A stretch of DNA of 64,000 nt. Source: Euleptes europaea (taxonomy: Eukaryota > Chordata > Lepidosauria > Squamata > Sphaerodactylidae). Each line of letters opens with the position of its first letter. Positions within the stretch are counted from its first letter, which is position 1. The notes beneath the pieces were generated by a model that did no database searches, had not been told where the DNA came from, and was given only the letters and a program-made list of their open reading frames with translations. Below are positions 12,201-22,601 of the stretch, one piece after another. Made by a program: the position numbers and the translations under genes. The stretch spans positions 77,933,326 through 77,997,325 of the forward strand of contig NC_079322.1 of assembly GCF_029931775.1 (NCBI RefSeq), written 5' to 3'.

Positions 12201-15200
12201 TCCAAAGCAGCCATTTTCTCAAGGCGAATTGATCTCTGTCACCTGAAGATCAGTTGTAATAGTGGGAGATCTCCAGCCACCACCTGGAGGTTGGCAACCC
12301 TATGGATGAGCTCTGGTCAGTGAAGGCACCTGACTATGGGGTGAGTCGGGGCCCAGCTTGGCACATTGGGAGCAGACCTGGGTCTTAAAATCAGACAGAC
12401 CATCAAATCCACAGTCTGTGTGCATGTATGGGGGTAGGATTGCCAACCACCAGATAGTGGCCTGGAGATTTCCTGGAATTACAAATGATCTCCATCTGCA
12501 GAGATCAGTTCCCCTGGAGGAAATGGCTGCTTTGGACGGGGGACTCTATGGCATTACACCCTACTGAGGTCCCTCAACTCCCCAAATTTTGCTCTCCCCA
12601 CGCTCCACTCCCAAATTTCCAGGAATTTCCCAAGCCGGAGATGGCATCTCTACTTGCAACTGAAGCATGATGCCAGTCCCATGGCATGATGGGTGAGCCG
12701 GCGTGGTGTAGTGGTTAAGAGCGGCAGCCTCTAATCTGGTGAACTGGGTTTGATCTCCCACTCCTCCACATGCAGCCTGCTGGGTGACCTTGGGCTAATC
12801 ACAGTTCTTTCTGAACTATCTCAGCCCCACCTACCTCACAAGGTGTCTGTTGTGGGGAGAGGAAGGGAAGGTGATTGTAAGCAGCTTGGAGACTCCTTAA
12901 AAAGGCAGAGAAAAGAGGGTTATAAAACCCAATCTTCTTCTTCACCACTCTTCCTATGTTTTCAGGAGAAGCACAACCCCCAGACGGAGTTTATCCGAGA
13001 TAACTTGATGATGACTGGCTACGACATATTCATTGCTGGGACGGAAACCACCAGCACCACCCTGAGATTCACTCTCATGGTCCTGGTCGAACACCCAGCA
13101 GTGCAAGGTCAGCTCACCACCGCATCTCGTGCCTTTCTCCAGATCACTGCATTTACAAGAGGGTGCTTTAGCCACTAGGTCTTTATTCCCAGGCGGCTGG
13201 TCCATCATTGGGAAACTGAAGTAGCTTCCTGGAGCTTACCAAAGAACCATAGGGTTGGAGCTAGGGTTGCTGGCCTCCACGTGCAGCCTGGAGATCTCCC
13301 ACATTTACAACTGATCTCCAGATTACAGAGATAATTTCCCCTGGAGAAAATTGTTGCTTTGGTGGGTGGATTCTACGGCATTTTCAGTCGTATTAGTCTT
13401 TTCGGAGCCCCTTCAGCATGACCAAGATTTCCTGGAAAGCCATTTGCCAGATGAAAATATAATATGAAAGGAAGTATGAAAGATGGTTCTTGTTCACATC
13501 CCATTTATGAATCCCTTTACAGCAAAGATCCATGAGGAGATAGACCAAGTAATCGGTAGGGACCGCGCTCCCTCCATGAAGGACCGGCTTGGGATGCCCT
13601 ATACAGAAGCCACCATTCATGAGGCCCAGAGATTCCTTGATCTCATCCCCTTAGGATTAACCCGCTTGGTCAAAGAGGACTTTGAAATCCGTGGCTTCAC
13701 CATCCCAAAGGTATCTGGAACTGCCAAGGGCTGATATATATATATATATATTCCATAGCTCCAGACCTGTAAGCTCTAGTCCCATGATAATCCCATAAGC
13801 AGCCATCCACAGACGAATAGTCCAAAGAAAGCTGATTTATTGGAAAATCCACAGGTTAACAGAAGCTAAGAATCAAATGGACACTAATGGAAACTATAAG
13901 CACAGTACAGGGCATATATGGAAGCATAGGGCAAATCGGGGTCGATCTGGATGCCATGGCAACCCCCCTCCCAGGAGCTGTCAAGGAGGTAGGATACTAC
14001 CGGCATTCTCACAGAGTTGAGTCTAAGCACGTTGTTTGCAGGGCTATAGCTGGCCTTGGCCAGCAGCTGGAGAAAACCACAGCATTCCTTTCTCAGGCCA
14101 TGCCTGACAAGACCACTCTGCTAATTGAGTGGTGGGCTCTTTGTTCTCATAGGGGGCTTTCTTGATCTGGGGTTCTACAGGTTTCACCAGGGAAGGTGGA
14201 AGGTCATTAGCATGTTTGCCAACCTCCAAGTGGAGCCTGAAGATCTTCTGGGATTACAGGTGACCACAGAGATCAGTCCCCCTGGAGAAAGTGGCTGCTT
14301 TGGAGGGTGGATTCTATGGCATTATAACCTGCTGAGGTCCTTCCCCAGGCCCCACCCCAAAATCTCCAGGTATTTCCCAAGCCAGAGCTGGCAACCCTAA
14401 ATGGGCTGCACAGGGCCTCTAAAGCCAACATGGAAGTCTCTGTCCTCAAGAGCTACAATCTCCATTTCAGTAATGGGGAGGAGACAACAGAGGGAAGGAG
14501 GAAGAGAACCTTTGGGTCATAATATGCCCATGTGAGTATGTGGATTAGCCAGCAAATGGCTCCATCCATGGACTTCCAGCATTAAAATTTCCTGCAATGC
14601 ATTTCATTCATAACAGTGTGCAAAATTTTTGTTCTACTGTAATTGCTTCCACGTAGGAAAAATGTTAGGTACAAAGGGTCCTTATAGACAAGGCAAGAAA
14701 TATTCCCATATCTGTTGGACTTTGAATATTTTCATGTTCCATGTCTCATGGTATGAACAATTTCACATGATCTGCTAGCCTGCATTCAGTGTTTTTTGTT
14801 TTGAGTCCATTTTGTATAACAGAGTGGGTACATATTTCTCTGACATTTGGTTACTGTGCTGTTTTCTTTATTAGCTTAACCTCCAGACAAGATCAGTTCC
14901 TGTAGAGAAAATGGCAGCTTCGGAGGGTGGGCTCTGTGGCATCATATCCCTGCTAAGGCCCCTCCCCAAGCCCTGCCCTCCTCAGGCTCCATCCCCAAAT
15001 CTCCAGGAATTTCCCAACCTGGGGTTGGCAACCCTACCCTCCACCCTCCTCATTTTTTTTAACATCCAGCCTGATGAAGGGTCCTGGAGAACTTGAAAAC
15101 TTGCAGTGTGTCTTGTGTTGTGATTGGCTCTCTGAAAACTGATCACATTGCTCTTGTCTTTGGATTTTGTGACAGGGCACCACTCTCTTCCCCATCCTGA

Positions 15201-15619
15201 GTTCTGTGTTACGTGACCCTAAACAATACAAGAATCCATATCAGTTTGACCCGGAACACTTCCTGGATGAAAAAGGAGCTTTCAAGAAGAATGGAGCCGA
15301 TATCCCCTTTTCGGCAGGTAGGGATGAAATGTCCCAAGGCGAAGGAAACGGGAGTCAGTCCAGGTATCCTGCAGGCCTTTGTGAAGCAAAATTTGCTTCT
15401 TGAAGGCACCTCCTGTTTTTCTTTCTCTCTGCTACAGGAAAGAGGAACTGTCTCGGCGAAGGACTGGCCCGAATGGAACTCTTCATATATGTCACCACTA
15501 TCCTGCAGAGCTTCTGCCTCAGGCGGGCACCAGGAGTCACCAAAATCGACCTTACACCAGAAGTCAGCGGCTTAGGAAACATACCCCGCCAGATCCCATT
15601 TTGCTTCTGCCCACGCTGA
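3084..15619 (+). CDS. CYP2: Cytochrome P450 family 2 monooxygenase, complete nine-exon gene
   Basis: This is a microsomal haem-thiolate monooxygenase of the CYP2 family. Such enzymes take electrons from NADPH-P450 reductase on the ER membrane and oxidise lipophilic drugs, odorants, steroids or fatty acids. The exons total 1485 nt, giving 494 residues, the normal CYP2 length. Visible motifs are a hydrophobic N-terminal anchor (residues 8-24), the proline hinge PPGPTPLP (34-41), the C-helix pattern WLELR, the I-helix oxygen-activation motif AGTETT (301-306), the K-helix EAQR (358-361), FDPEHF (411-416), and the haem loop FSAGKRNCLG with ligand Cys439. All introns are GT-AG with canonical CYP2 phases. 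The C-terminal [12 protein letters not shown] resembles the CYP2G/2A/2B group, while other parts recall avian CYP2H/2C, so the subfamily and substrate are not assigned. No disabling change was seen. Confidence 0.95.
3480..3717 (+). mobile_element. hAT-type non-autonomous element, 238 bp
   Basis: The ends are CAGTGGTGGCGGACC and GGTTCGCCATCACTG, which are inverted repeats. TTCTAGGA flanks both sides (3472-3479 and 3718-3725). It sits inside an older MITE copy. Confidence 0.85.
4095..4310. repeat. Dispersed repeat with hammerhead-like core
   Basis: Contains the common GTCCAGTAGCACCTTAAAGA block, a scrambled second half, and AGACTAACACGGCTACCCAC at the right end. On the minus strand 4154-4181 reads CTGAAGA, a 6-bp hairpin GTGAGC/GCTCAC, then GAAA. 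The class is uncertain; Penelope-like is possible. Confidence 0.5.
4526..4975. repeat. Unclassified insert within a MITE
   Basis: Both edges abut MITE end sequence (TACCTGGAGGTTG at about 4514 and at 4974), so this seems to be a foreign insert. It is AT-rich on the left. It carries a minus-strand core at 4803-4832 with a perfect GCCGCC/GGCGGC stem. Confidence 0.4.
5011..5403 (+). mobile_element. hAT-type element, 393 bp
   Basis: Terminal inverted repeats are CAGGGGTCCCCAAC and GTTGGGGACCCCTG. The flanks GGTTGGAG (5003-5010) and GGTTAGAG (5404-5411) match at 7 of 8 positions. Confidence 0.85.
6093..6255 (+). CDS. CYP2: CYP2 exon 2
   Basis: 163 nt, phase 0 to phase 1. Encodes the conserved [10 protein letters not shown] beta-1 region and the GYDIVKEVL helix. 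Acceptor TATACAG, donor GTATGG. Confidence 0.95.
7551..7725. repeat. Foldback (palindromic) MITE
   Basis: Two arms of about 83 bp face each other around CCTCCATGCAG. The arms share GGGAGGTTTTGCC and CCATCCGAATTCTCAAAA and are about 88 percent identical by eye. Confidence 0.75.
7998..8100 (-). repeat. Dispersed repeat with hammerhead-like core
   Basis: Same family as 4095-4310 and 50448-50545. The minus-strand core at 8066-8093 reads CTGAAGA, then A, GTGAGC, TGTG, GCTCAC, GAAA. Confidence 0.55.
8171..8320 (+). CDS. CYP2: CYP2 exon 3
   Basis: 150 nt, phase 1 to phase 1. Carries the C-helix [13 protein letters not shown], whose Trp and Arg contact the haem propionates, and [16 protein letters not shown]. 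The donor is GTTGGT. A GGTGAG lies four bases later, but the family's exon length favours 8320. Confidence 0.93.
8321..10167 (+). other. CYP2 intron 3: contents
   Basis: Contains a LINE ORF2 end (8800-9425). The remainder (8321-8799 and 9426-10167) is unassigned, apart from a SINE-like tail near 9880-9925 and a C-rich run at 10129-10140. Confidence 0.6.
8800..9425 (+). mobile_element. LINE ORF2 C-terminus and 3' end
   Basis: The ORF at 8863-9231 encodes a C-terminal Cys-His motif, [19 protein letters not shown], typical of non-LTR retrotransposon ORF2. The 3' end finishes in a short CTGATTGACTGA tail. The upstream RT is absent. The clade is not certain. Confidence 0.7.
10168..10328 (+). CDS. 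CYP2: CYP2 exon 4
   Basis: 161 nt, phase 1 to phase 0. Encodes the helix E/F region [17 protein letters not shown]. Acceptor CTTCCAG, donor GTGAGG. Confidence 0.94.
10329..11890 (+). other. CYP2 intron 4: contents
   Basis: MITE fragment (10452-10544), CR1 tail (10545-10584 and 10894-11190) split by a SINE, unassigned 11190-11590, and a MITE fragment (11600-11730). Confidence 0.6.
10585..10893 (+). mobile_element. tRNA-derived SINE inserted in a CR1 tail
   Basis: Complete GAGCCCCGTGGCGCAGAG-type SINE with a tail of repeated CCTTTA units. The CR1 3' fragment resumes directly on both sides with TAGATGACTAT repeated as the target duplication, so the SINE is the later arrival. Confidence 0.8.
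11891..12067 (+). CDS. CYP2: CYP2 exon 5
   Basis: 177 nt, phase 0 to phase 0. Encodes [20 protein letters not shown] and [12 protein letters not shown], the F-G loop to H helix segment. Donor GTAAGA. Confidence 0.95.
12084..12302 (-). mobile_element. hAT-type MITE near an exon 5 donor
   Basis: TAGGGTTGCC at one end and GGCAACCCTA at the other. Flanks TGGAGGAG and TGGATGAG match at 7 of 8 bases. It inserted 16 bp after the exon end. Confidence 0.8.
12690..12945 (+). mobile_element. tRNA-derived SINE
   Basis: Head GTGGTGTAGTGGTTAAGAGC, box B GGTTTGATCTCC, body to TATAAAACCCAATCTTCTTC. It lacks the second internal repeat seen in the copy at 1387-1706. Confidence 0.75.
12966..13107 (+). CDS. 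CYP2: CYP2 exon 6 (I helix)
   Basis: 142 nt, phase 0 to phase 1. Contains the oxygen-binding I-helix motif AGTETT followed by STTLRF. Donor GTCAGC. Confidence 0.95.
13523..13710 (+). CDS. CYP2: CYP2 exon 7 (K helix)
   Basis: 188 nt, phase 1 to phase 0. Contains [13 protein letters not shown] and the K-helix ExxR as EAQR. The usual CYP2 residue after E is Ile, so Ala here is a mild variant. Donor GTATCT. Confidence 0.95.
13711..15175 (+). other. CYP2 intron 7: contents
   Basis: A (TA)n run at 13732-13751, unassigned 13752-14210, a MITE (14214-14399), unassigned 14400-14875, and a MITE (14880-15038). Confidence 0.6.
15176..15317 (+). CDS. CYP2: CYP2 exon 8
   Basis: 142 nt, phase 0 to phase 1. 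Encodes the beta-strand SSVLRDP, the FDPEHFLDE meander, and IPFSA, the start of the haem loop. Confidence 0.95.
15438..15619 (+). CDS. CYP2: CYP2 exon 9 (haem loop and C-terminus)
   Basis: 182 coding nt. Completes the haem loop [16 protein letters not shown] with the Cys ligand and ends PFCFCPR before TGA. A possible AATAAA lies at 15826-15831, in AT-rich DNA, so the polyadenylation site is uncertain. Confidence 0.95.
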
Positions 15620-15906
15620 TCCCCTGCGTAACGGCACCACAAGGGCTTCAGCCATCTCTCCCTGATTCAAACGATTGCTAGGAGATAAATGTTTTTTTTA
15701 AGATTTTATTTTTTATGGATGCAAACAGAACAGGGGGAAAAAAGAAGAAAAATGAAAAACCATATCAAAACAACAATTACAACTATATCGAAAGACAAAG
15801 AGAAGAAAGAGTATACAGATAACATAATAAACAATGATATGATAAATAATAAACGATAAATGATAATAGCAGTTATAAACAGTAAATAGTCGTCTTTTAT
15901 GCATAG

Positions 15907-16143
15907 CTGTTTCACTCGCCGTCAGCCCTCTGACGACTTTGAGTCGTTTGCATGCCGTTTCCGACCCTCAGAGGTAGCCTCGCTCTCCCCCTGCGTTTCA
16001 AATCGAGATAAAACAGGTCCCTGAAAACTCTGGCAAAACGAGGGGAAACGCAGGGAGGGAGCAAGGCCACCTCTGACGGTCGGAAACGGCACGCGTAATC
16101 CAAAGACCCGAAATCGTCAGAGGGGTGACGGCGAGTGAAACAG
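15907..16143. repeat. Foldback element, family 2
   Basis: Ends CTGTTTCACTCGCCGTCA and its exact complement TGACGGCGAGTGAAACAG. Arms of about 100 bp share CCGTTTCCGACC-like and AGGTAGCCTCGCTC-like blocks. A diverged relative lies at 36245-36535. Confidence 0.75.
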
Positions 16144-16228
16144 CCAGACAGAAAAGACGAGTGATATAATAATGAGCATTAAATAGTGATTATAATAATT
16201 TTAGCAGAAATCATAAGATACCCTATAC

Positions 16229-16588
16229 CAGGGGTGGGGAACCTTTTTCCTGCCAAGGGCCATTTGCGCATTTATAACATTATTCGGGGGCCATAACCAG
16301 GTGTAGATCTCCCGGGGTGGGGGGAGACTACGGTTTCCAGGTCTCCATCCACCACCTGGAGGTTGGCAACCCCAGGGGAGACCACTCAGAGAAGGCCTGG
16401 AGGGCGCCCCCGAAAAAGAAGAAAAGCCTTTCCCCACACACACACACCTGTGCACGCTGGCCCCATGCAACCAGGCCCCAACCTCCACGCCTCCCCCCCC
16501 ACACCCCCGGCCCCGGAGCTCCCGAGGGCCTCAGAAAATGTCCTTGGGGGCCGCATACGGCCCCCGGGCCTGAGGTTCCCCATCCTTG
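16229..16588 (+). mobile_element. hAT-type element, 360 bp, with perfect target duplication
   Basis: Ends CAGGGGTGGGGAACCT and AGGTTCCCCATCCTTG. CCCTATAC flanks both sides (16221-16228 and 16589-16596). A larger relative lies at 60666-61654 in the other orientation. Both contain an inner CCACCTGGAGGTTGGCAACC piece. Confidence 0.85.
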
Positions 16589-17659
16589 CCCTATACAATA
16601 CTTAATAAACCCGATACTGATGTTAAACAAGATGAATTGTAATGAAACAGAATAGATAAAAGAAACTTGCAGTAATAGCAATGGTAGCCATCGTACTTGT
16701 GCTAGAAATTTCAGCTTAAATTTAAGGCATATCTACGCTAACCTATCTTAATCGTCAACCAATTTATCCGTCATGACTTCTAACGAATCCTGGAAATCGT
16801 AGTTTGGTGAGGGTGGGCTGCTGAGCTGTGTACACCAGATTTCCTAACTGGTTTTCGTGCTGTGAAGCTCTCTCATTCAAGTGGGGACAGAGGCTCATGG
16901 GCTGGATTGCCAACCCCCAGGCGGGCCCAGGAGATCTCTCACTATTACAACTGATCTCCAGGCGACAGAGATCAGCTCCCCTGGAGAAAATGGCCACTTT
17001 AGAAGGTGGACTCTATGGCATTATACTCCACACTGAGTCAGCCCCCACAGGTTCCACCCCCAAATCTCCAACCCAGATTTGGCAACCCTAGGAGATAATA
17101 TATGAATTGAGGAGTTTGTTTTTCATGATTTGGTAATGACTTCCTTACCTCTGCTCTCCACCGCTGACTCTCCCAGGAGGGGCAAATGCAGAAGTCCATT
17201 CACTTTCACAATCAGGCCTTCTAGTTTGTCTGTTTGTTTTATTCTCTTTAGAAACCAGGCCTTCATGTATGGGGGGAAATTGAGAATGATTGACCAGAAG
17301 GGAGGTGGCTGAAAGATTTTCTGACGATATTCCTTCAATAAAGATAATAAATATAATAATTATGTGTATATTCCTAAGAAACTAGTAAAACTAGTAAAAA
17401 TGGATACTAGTCATGATGCATCCCTATTCTCTCCAGCATCAGAGGAGCAGGCCTATTTAGGGTTGCCAGGTCTGATTGGAAAAGGAAGGGGAAGGTGCGA
17501 ACTAGATGGCCAGGTTGACTTTTGAACCAGGACTTTGAGATTTGCCTGACAGCCCTAGCAAGCAGATTGCAAAATAGTATTGCTAATTATATTAAGGGCA
17601 CCCAAATGAGCTTTATTTGAAATAGGGCATGGTGTGTGTGTACCAATAAATATCAAACA

Positions 17660-17800
17660 AAAAGTTTGGCCAGGGATCCTGGAGGTTTTTTGCCTTCCTC
17701 TGGGCGTAGAGCAAGGGTTACTGGAGGTCCAGGGGGGTAGTTCAGGGGGCTGGACTAGATGACCCTTGAGGTCCCTTCCAGCTCTATATTTCTAAAAGTG
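17660..17800 (+). mobile_element. CR1 3' end fragment
   Basis: Shows GGACTAGATGACCCTTGAGG and CTTCCAGCTCTATATTTCT, the decayed CR1 terminus. Confidence 0.65.
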
Positions 17801-20024
17801 AACATCTCTCATATCATTTGCATCGGAAAATATAATTTATTTATTATTCTCGGAGCCTTTGATATTGGCCATGGCTTTACAAAATGGATTAAGTGAATGT
17901 ATTTTCTTAGCCTGGTATAATTTTTTTTTGTAAATTACATTCTTTCTGATGGATTTAGGTTGTCATGGACCAGTCAATTTCAGATTGGGGAGATTTTTCT
18001 TTGTTGTGAGGTTAAAGTGGAGGCACCCCACCTTTCTCCCACTGGGGAGAAAGGTGGGGTATAAATGAAGTAAATAAGAAAATAAATATCTGAGTTTCCC
18101 AGTCCCCCAGTTAGGGTTGCCCAACACCAGGCTGGGAAATTCCTGGTGATATAGAGGAGGAGCATGGAGTGGGCAGGGTTTGGGGAGGGGAGGGACCTCT
18201 GCGGGGTATAATGCCATAGAGTCCACCTTCCAAAGCTGCCATTTTCCCCTGGGGAATTGTTCTCCGTCACCTAGAGATTGGTTGTAATTCTGGGAGATCT
18301 TGAGACTCCATCTGGAGGTTGGCAACCCTACCCCAGTGCTTTGAACGCTTACTGAACCACTTGGGGGTCATGGGGGGAGGTTTTAGACCTGGCCTTGCTC
18401 CCAGTGTATTGAGTGACACTGGCAAGAAATGCCTGAGAACAGCAAGGAAGTCTGGACAAGGAGAATTCAAAGATGGTATGTATTGGTTTGCGGTCATCAG
18501 ATAATCATATGTGTGAGAAACTTGTAATCATTATTTCTGATAGTCTTTGTTGCGGTTAAAAGTAGCAAAAATGCCCTTACGTGGCTCTTATATAATTTTA
18601 CACATAAGTATAGATAATTTTGCAATTAAGATAATAAGATAATTAATTAGCAAAGAATGTGTGCCCTAGCAGTTAGCTTTTGCTAGAGAGATTTCTGAAA
18701 GGCTATGAATACGGGACTCCTGAACTGATTATCAGCTTGTGGAGGATGCTCCACCATGCCTTGTGACTCCACTTACTTTTGAGTAACACTGGAGTCATGT
18801 CATGCTCTCTTTCTAATCATCTACGTAGAATTCATTGTTGGCATTGTACTCCTTTAATTTCATCATTGTGAAATGTGGAAGAGTTCTGCCTTAATAAAGG
18901 ATAAAATAGAAGCAAAGAGCGTTTACGTGTGCACGATGCTCACTGTGAAGTACATGTGATGTTCGTAGGGATGCCAACTCCGAGTTGGGAAATTCTTGGA
19001 GATTTGGGGGAGGAGCCTAGGGAGGGGAGAGGTTTGGGGATGGGAAGGACTGCAGAAGGGAATAATGCCATACAACCCACTCTCCAAAGCAGCCACATTC
19101 GCCAGTGGGACTGATCCTTGTAGGCTGGAGATCAGTAGTAATTCTGGGAGATTCTCAGGCCTCACCTGGAGGTTGGCAACCATAGTTGCTGGATGTAGAG
19201 TAGCTCTTGCTAGGAGAGGAAGGATCTGATGCACAAACTAGAAGCCTCAGGATCACACCTCTACCTGAATCAGGGCTGACAAAAGTCTGTTGCACATTCA
19301 GAGTAAATCTCTGAATCCCAGTGCCAGGAGGCTGATCCAGCAGGACTAGATGGACCCTCCCTGGTCTGATTCAGCAGGGCACTTCTGATGTTTTTATGAC
19401 TTGGGCTTTTTTGCAAGTCTCCTGGCTAGACTCTCCTGCAGTCCCATCTCGTCCCCCCTGGTCACACCCCACCCAACCAATGACACAGCTAGCAAAAAAT
19501 ATTGCCTGACCCATAGGTCTCCATGTGCCCGCCCCATAGCACCAGCCATTTACTCGTATCTCAGGACAACAGATCAGTTGGCATGAATTGCTTCTAAGAG
19601 GGTTACTCGGAATAATATGACTAAAAAATCTTCCATCCTATGAAGAAATGTCAATGATAGTGCAAGCCTGTGGAGAGTTCCTGCATTCAGCTTCAGCTTC
19701 AAAAGGAAACTGATAGAATAGCATGGTATAACCCTGAGATATTATTTCTAAAAGGTTGCCAAAGATCTTAATAGGTAGACAAGTCTCAATGTTTTTGTGA
19801 CTGGTGGAATAACTTCCATCGAGACCGATATGCTGTCCCCCAAAAAGTAGTTTCTATTCTTAACAGTCCCACTAAGCCTGTTTTTAAAATCTTATTGTGG
19901 CAGCAAAAATTAATAATAAAATTTTATTTCACAAAGCCAGGATGCTAGTTTGGCAGCTAACACAACACAGAAAGTATTTCATATGGGAAGAGAAAGCCTT
20001 CCGAATATTAAAATACTATGATGG

Positions 20025-20303
20025 AACAGCAAAGCTGGAATTGAGGGCTGTTTGGCATGCAGAATAAACCAGTAACTCTTGCAAAAGATGGACGCTGCAT
20101 TTGGTTGCCAGGTCCCTCTATGCCACTGGCAGGAGGTTTTTGGGGCAGAGCCTAAGAAAGGCGGGGTTTGGGGAGGGACTTCAATGCCATAGCGTCCAAT
20201 TGCCAAAACGGCCATTTTCTCCAGGTGAACTGATCTCTATCGGCTGGAGATCGGTTATAATAGCAGGAGATCTCCAGCTAGCACCTGGCGGTTGGCAACC
20301 CTA
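20025..20303 (+). repeat. Left copy of a short duplication flanking exon 4 of cathelicidin A
   Basis: The segment CAGAATAAACCAGTAACTCT with its surroundings (20033-20099), followed by a MITE, recurs at 20999-21271. The MITE here (20100-20303) has ACGCTGCA on both sides. Confidence 0.6.
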
Positions 20304-20420
20304 ACGCTGCACCATTAGAGAGCACGAATGCAGCAATGGAAGAAAACGTGATCTGGTCGCAATCAAGTCCCTGAACATGAAAAGAGGTTTTTTGAAAATT
20401 ACAATCTCAGTGGTACATAT

Positions 20421-20426
20421 TTTATT
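20421..20426 (-). promoter_or_regulatory. Candidate polyadenylation signal of cathelicidin A
   Basis: AATAAA on the minus strand, about 195 nt after the stop codon. Fits a short 3' UTR. Confidence 0.5.
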
Positions 20427-20619
20427 ATGTGAAGAAGCCTTATGGGATGCATTGGGACAAGAGAATAGAAAGACGCTGCGTGGGAAGCAAGGTAGGATTT
20501 TCAAAGCTTGCAAGAAGCTCGCAGGAGCAACTCCCCAGGGGTCTCTGCCACACGTAGCTGTTGCAGGTGCCTGGAGGGAATGTGACGTCTTGAGATGGTT
20601 TTTCTCCGGCCATTGCTAT

Positions 20620-20727
20620 CTACCCAAATCGCGCGGCTCCCAGAGCGATGCTGACCCCGTGCTTCTTCACAAATCTCTTGGTTTTCCTCCAGAATCTTCT
20701 CCAGCGGCCCCTGGTGATCCGGCTCAG
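20620..20727 (-). CDS. CATH: Cathelicidin A exon 4 (mature peptide)
   Basis: Acceptor GTTCTAG. Begins LSRITRGRW and ends AARFG before TAG. The central part is an Arg/Lys/Trp/Phe amphipathic stretch; the tail HGVSIALGAARFG is mainly neutral. Confidence 0.94.
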   Translation of the reverse strand: MSRITRGRWRRFWRKTKRFVKKHGVSIALGAARFG

Positions 20728-22561
20728 CTAGAACAGGGGGAAGACAGACAAGGGTCAGGAGCTGCAGCGGAGCGAGGGTTTGCTCACGGCACAGCTTTGG
20801 CAGGCCGGGGTTCAAAACTGACTGCCCGAGTGGTCAGGATTTCTCCCTCCTCTTCCCCAGTCTCCAGGACCTCATGGTCCATTTCAAAAAACCCAGCCTG
20901 CTTCCTTTCCATCACTCGGCATAGACTCAAACGGCCTCCAGCCTTTGCACTGGCAACCCATTGTTTCTGAGCACAATTCGAAGTGCTGGCTTGAAGTGCT
21001 GGAATTGAAGGCCGTTTGGTATGCAGAATAAACCAGTAACTCTTGCAAGAGATGGACACTGCATAGGGTTGCCAGGTCTCTCTTTGCCACTGGCGGGAGG
21101 CTTTTGGTGTGGAGCCTGAGAAGGGCAAGGTTTGGGGAGGGGCGGGACTTCAATGCCCTAGAGCCCATTTGCCAAAGTGGCCATTTTCTCCAGGTGAACT
21201 GATCTCTAACGGCTGGAGATCAGTTGTAATAGCAGGAGATCTCCAGCTACTACCTGGAGGTTGGCAAACCTAGACTAAATGGCTTGAGGGCAGGGCACCT
21301 GAAGGAACACCTCCTCCTGTACCACCCACCCCTCCAGTTAAGATCTGCCTCTCAAGCCCTGCTTTCTGGGGGGCCCTCCTTCAGAGGTGGCAGCCAGAGA
21401 CGGGGCCTTTTCAGGAGTGGCCCCTCCCTTATGGAATGCATCCTATACTTTCTTTTTAGAACACATCTTTTTATGAAGCCTTTTTAATTAGGGGTTTATC
21501 TACTCTGCTTTTTAATGGTCTGCTTCTGTTTTATGGATAGTTTTTGTGCTGTTTACACCCAATCGCTTGTGTTTGAAGGGCTTGTTTTTAATATTGTGAC
21601 ATGGGTTTCATTGTAAGCTGCTAGGGTTGCCAGCCTCCAGGGGGCACCTGGAGATCTCCCGCTATTACAATTGATCTCCAGACGACCATGATCAGTTCCC
21701 CCGAAGAAAATGGCTGCTTTGTAGGGTACATTCTACGCATTATACCCCACTGAATTCCCTCCCCTTCCCAAACCCCACCCTCCCCAGGCTCCATATTCCA
21801 AATCTCCAGGTTTGGAAAAAACTAGAATTGGCAACCCTATAAGCTGCTTTGAGCAGAACTCTGAAGAGGCAACATAGAAACATCCTAAATAAATAATAAA
21901 GCCTAAAGTGTGAGAATTTTGGAAGACAAAAGCTGCCAATCTGTGTGTGGACTCCTCCTCCAAATCGACAAGGACGGAGTCAGGAATCTACTGTTTGTTC
22001 CTACAAGATGTGCAATAAAAATTATACCCTTTGGGAAGCATTCAGCATATGCACAGAGGCAATCTTTCCTTACACTGATTTTTTTTTTAAATCTTCCTGA
22101 CAGATGGGCTTTTTGCAGATACTCAGCAGCCTTGTGCCCATGGGAAGACTCCCAACAGAGAAATACTCAAAAAAACACATGTTTGCAAACCAAACCAGTC
22201 AAGATTCTGCATATATCTGGAAGGACTTTGCAATACATTTCTGGAGGCCTCTTGGCCCTCTTCCCACAAACCCGCAAGGATGAACTTGGGAATTTGCCCT
22301 TGCTGGGATCTGCATCTCCACCCCCACCCCTGCATTTCGGCAACACCCCAGGCCTGAATGCCAAAGAAGAAACAGAGACGGTGAGACTCCGGTGTCTGAG
22401 AAAATACCTCCTGATCCACATCTTCACACTGGACGATGATCAATGGCGGATTCTGCTCAGCAGAAAAGAACCCAGAGCAGTCCCGGTCAACCTGCCCAAG
22501 CAAAGAAGGAGAGGTTTCAGCCCCAAGCGAGTCCTGAGTTCAAGAGCCTGCTCTCACTCAT

Positions 22562-22601
<40 letters not shown>

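Larger units (their letters stand above)
12068..12965 (+). other. CYP2 intron 5: contents
   Basis: Two MITE copies (12084-12302 and 12435-12648) and a plus-strand tRNA-derived SINE (12690-12945). Little unique sequence remains. Confidence 0.65.
15620..20420. other. Intergenic DNA between CYP2 and cathelicidin A
   Basis: AT-rich unassigned DNA (15690-15905, 16145-16228 and 16589-16900) hosts a foldback and an hAT element. MITEs lie at 16903-17092, 18112-18332, 18967-19186 and 20100-20303. A CR1 tail is at 17660-17800 and a short LINE 3' piece at 19310-19400. I see nothing recognisable in 17093-17450, 18335-18960 or 19400-20025. Confidence 0.6.
20728..22407 (-). other. Cathelicidin A intron 3: contents
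   Basis: Contains the right copy of the short duplication with a MITE (20999-21271), a LINE-like 3' segment (21290-21905) holding another MITE, and unassigned DNA (20728-20998 and 21906-22407). Confidence 0.6.
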
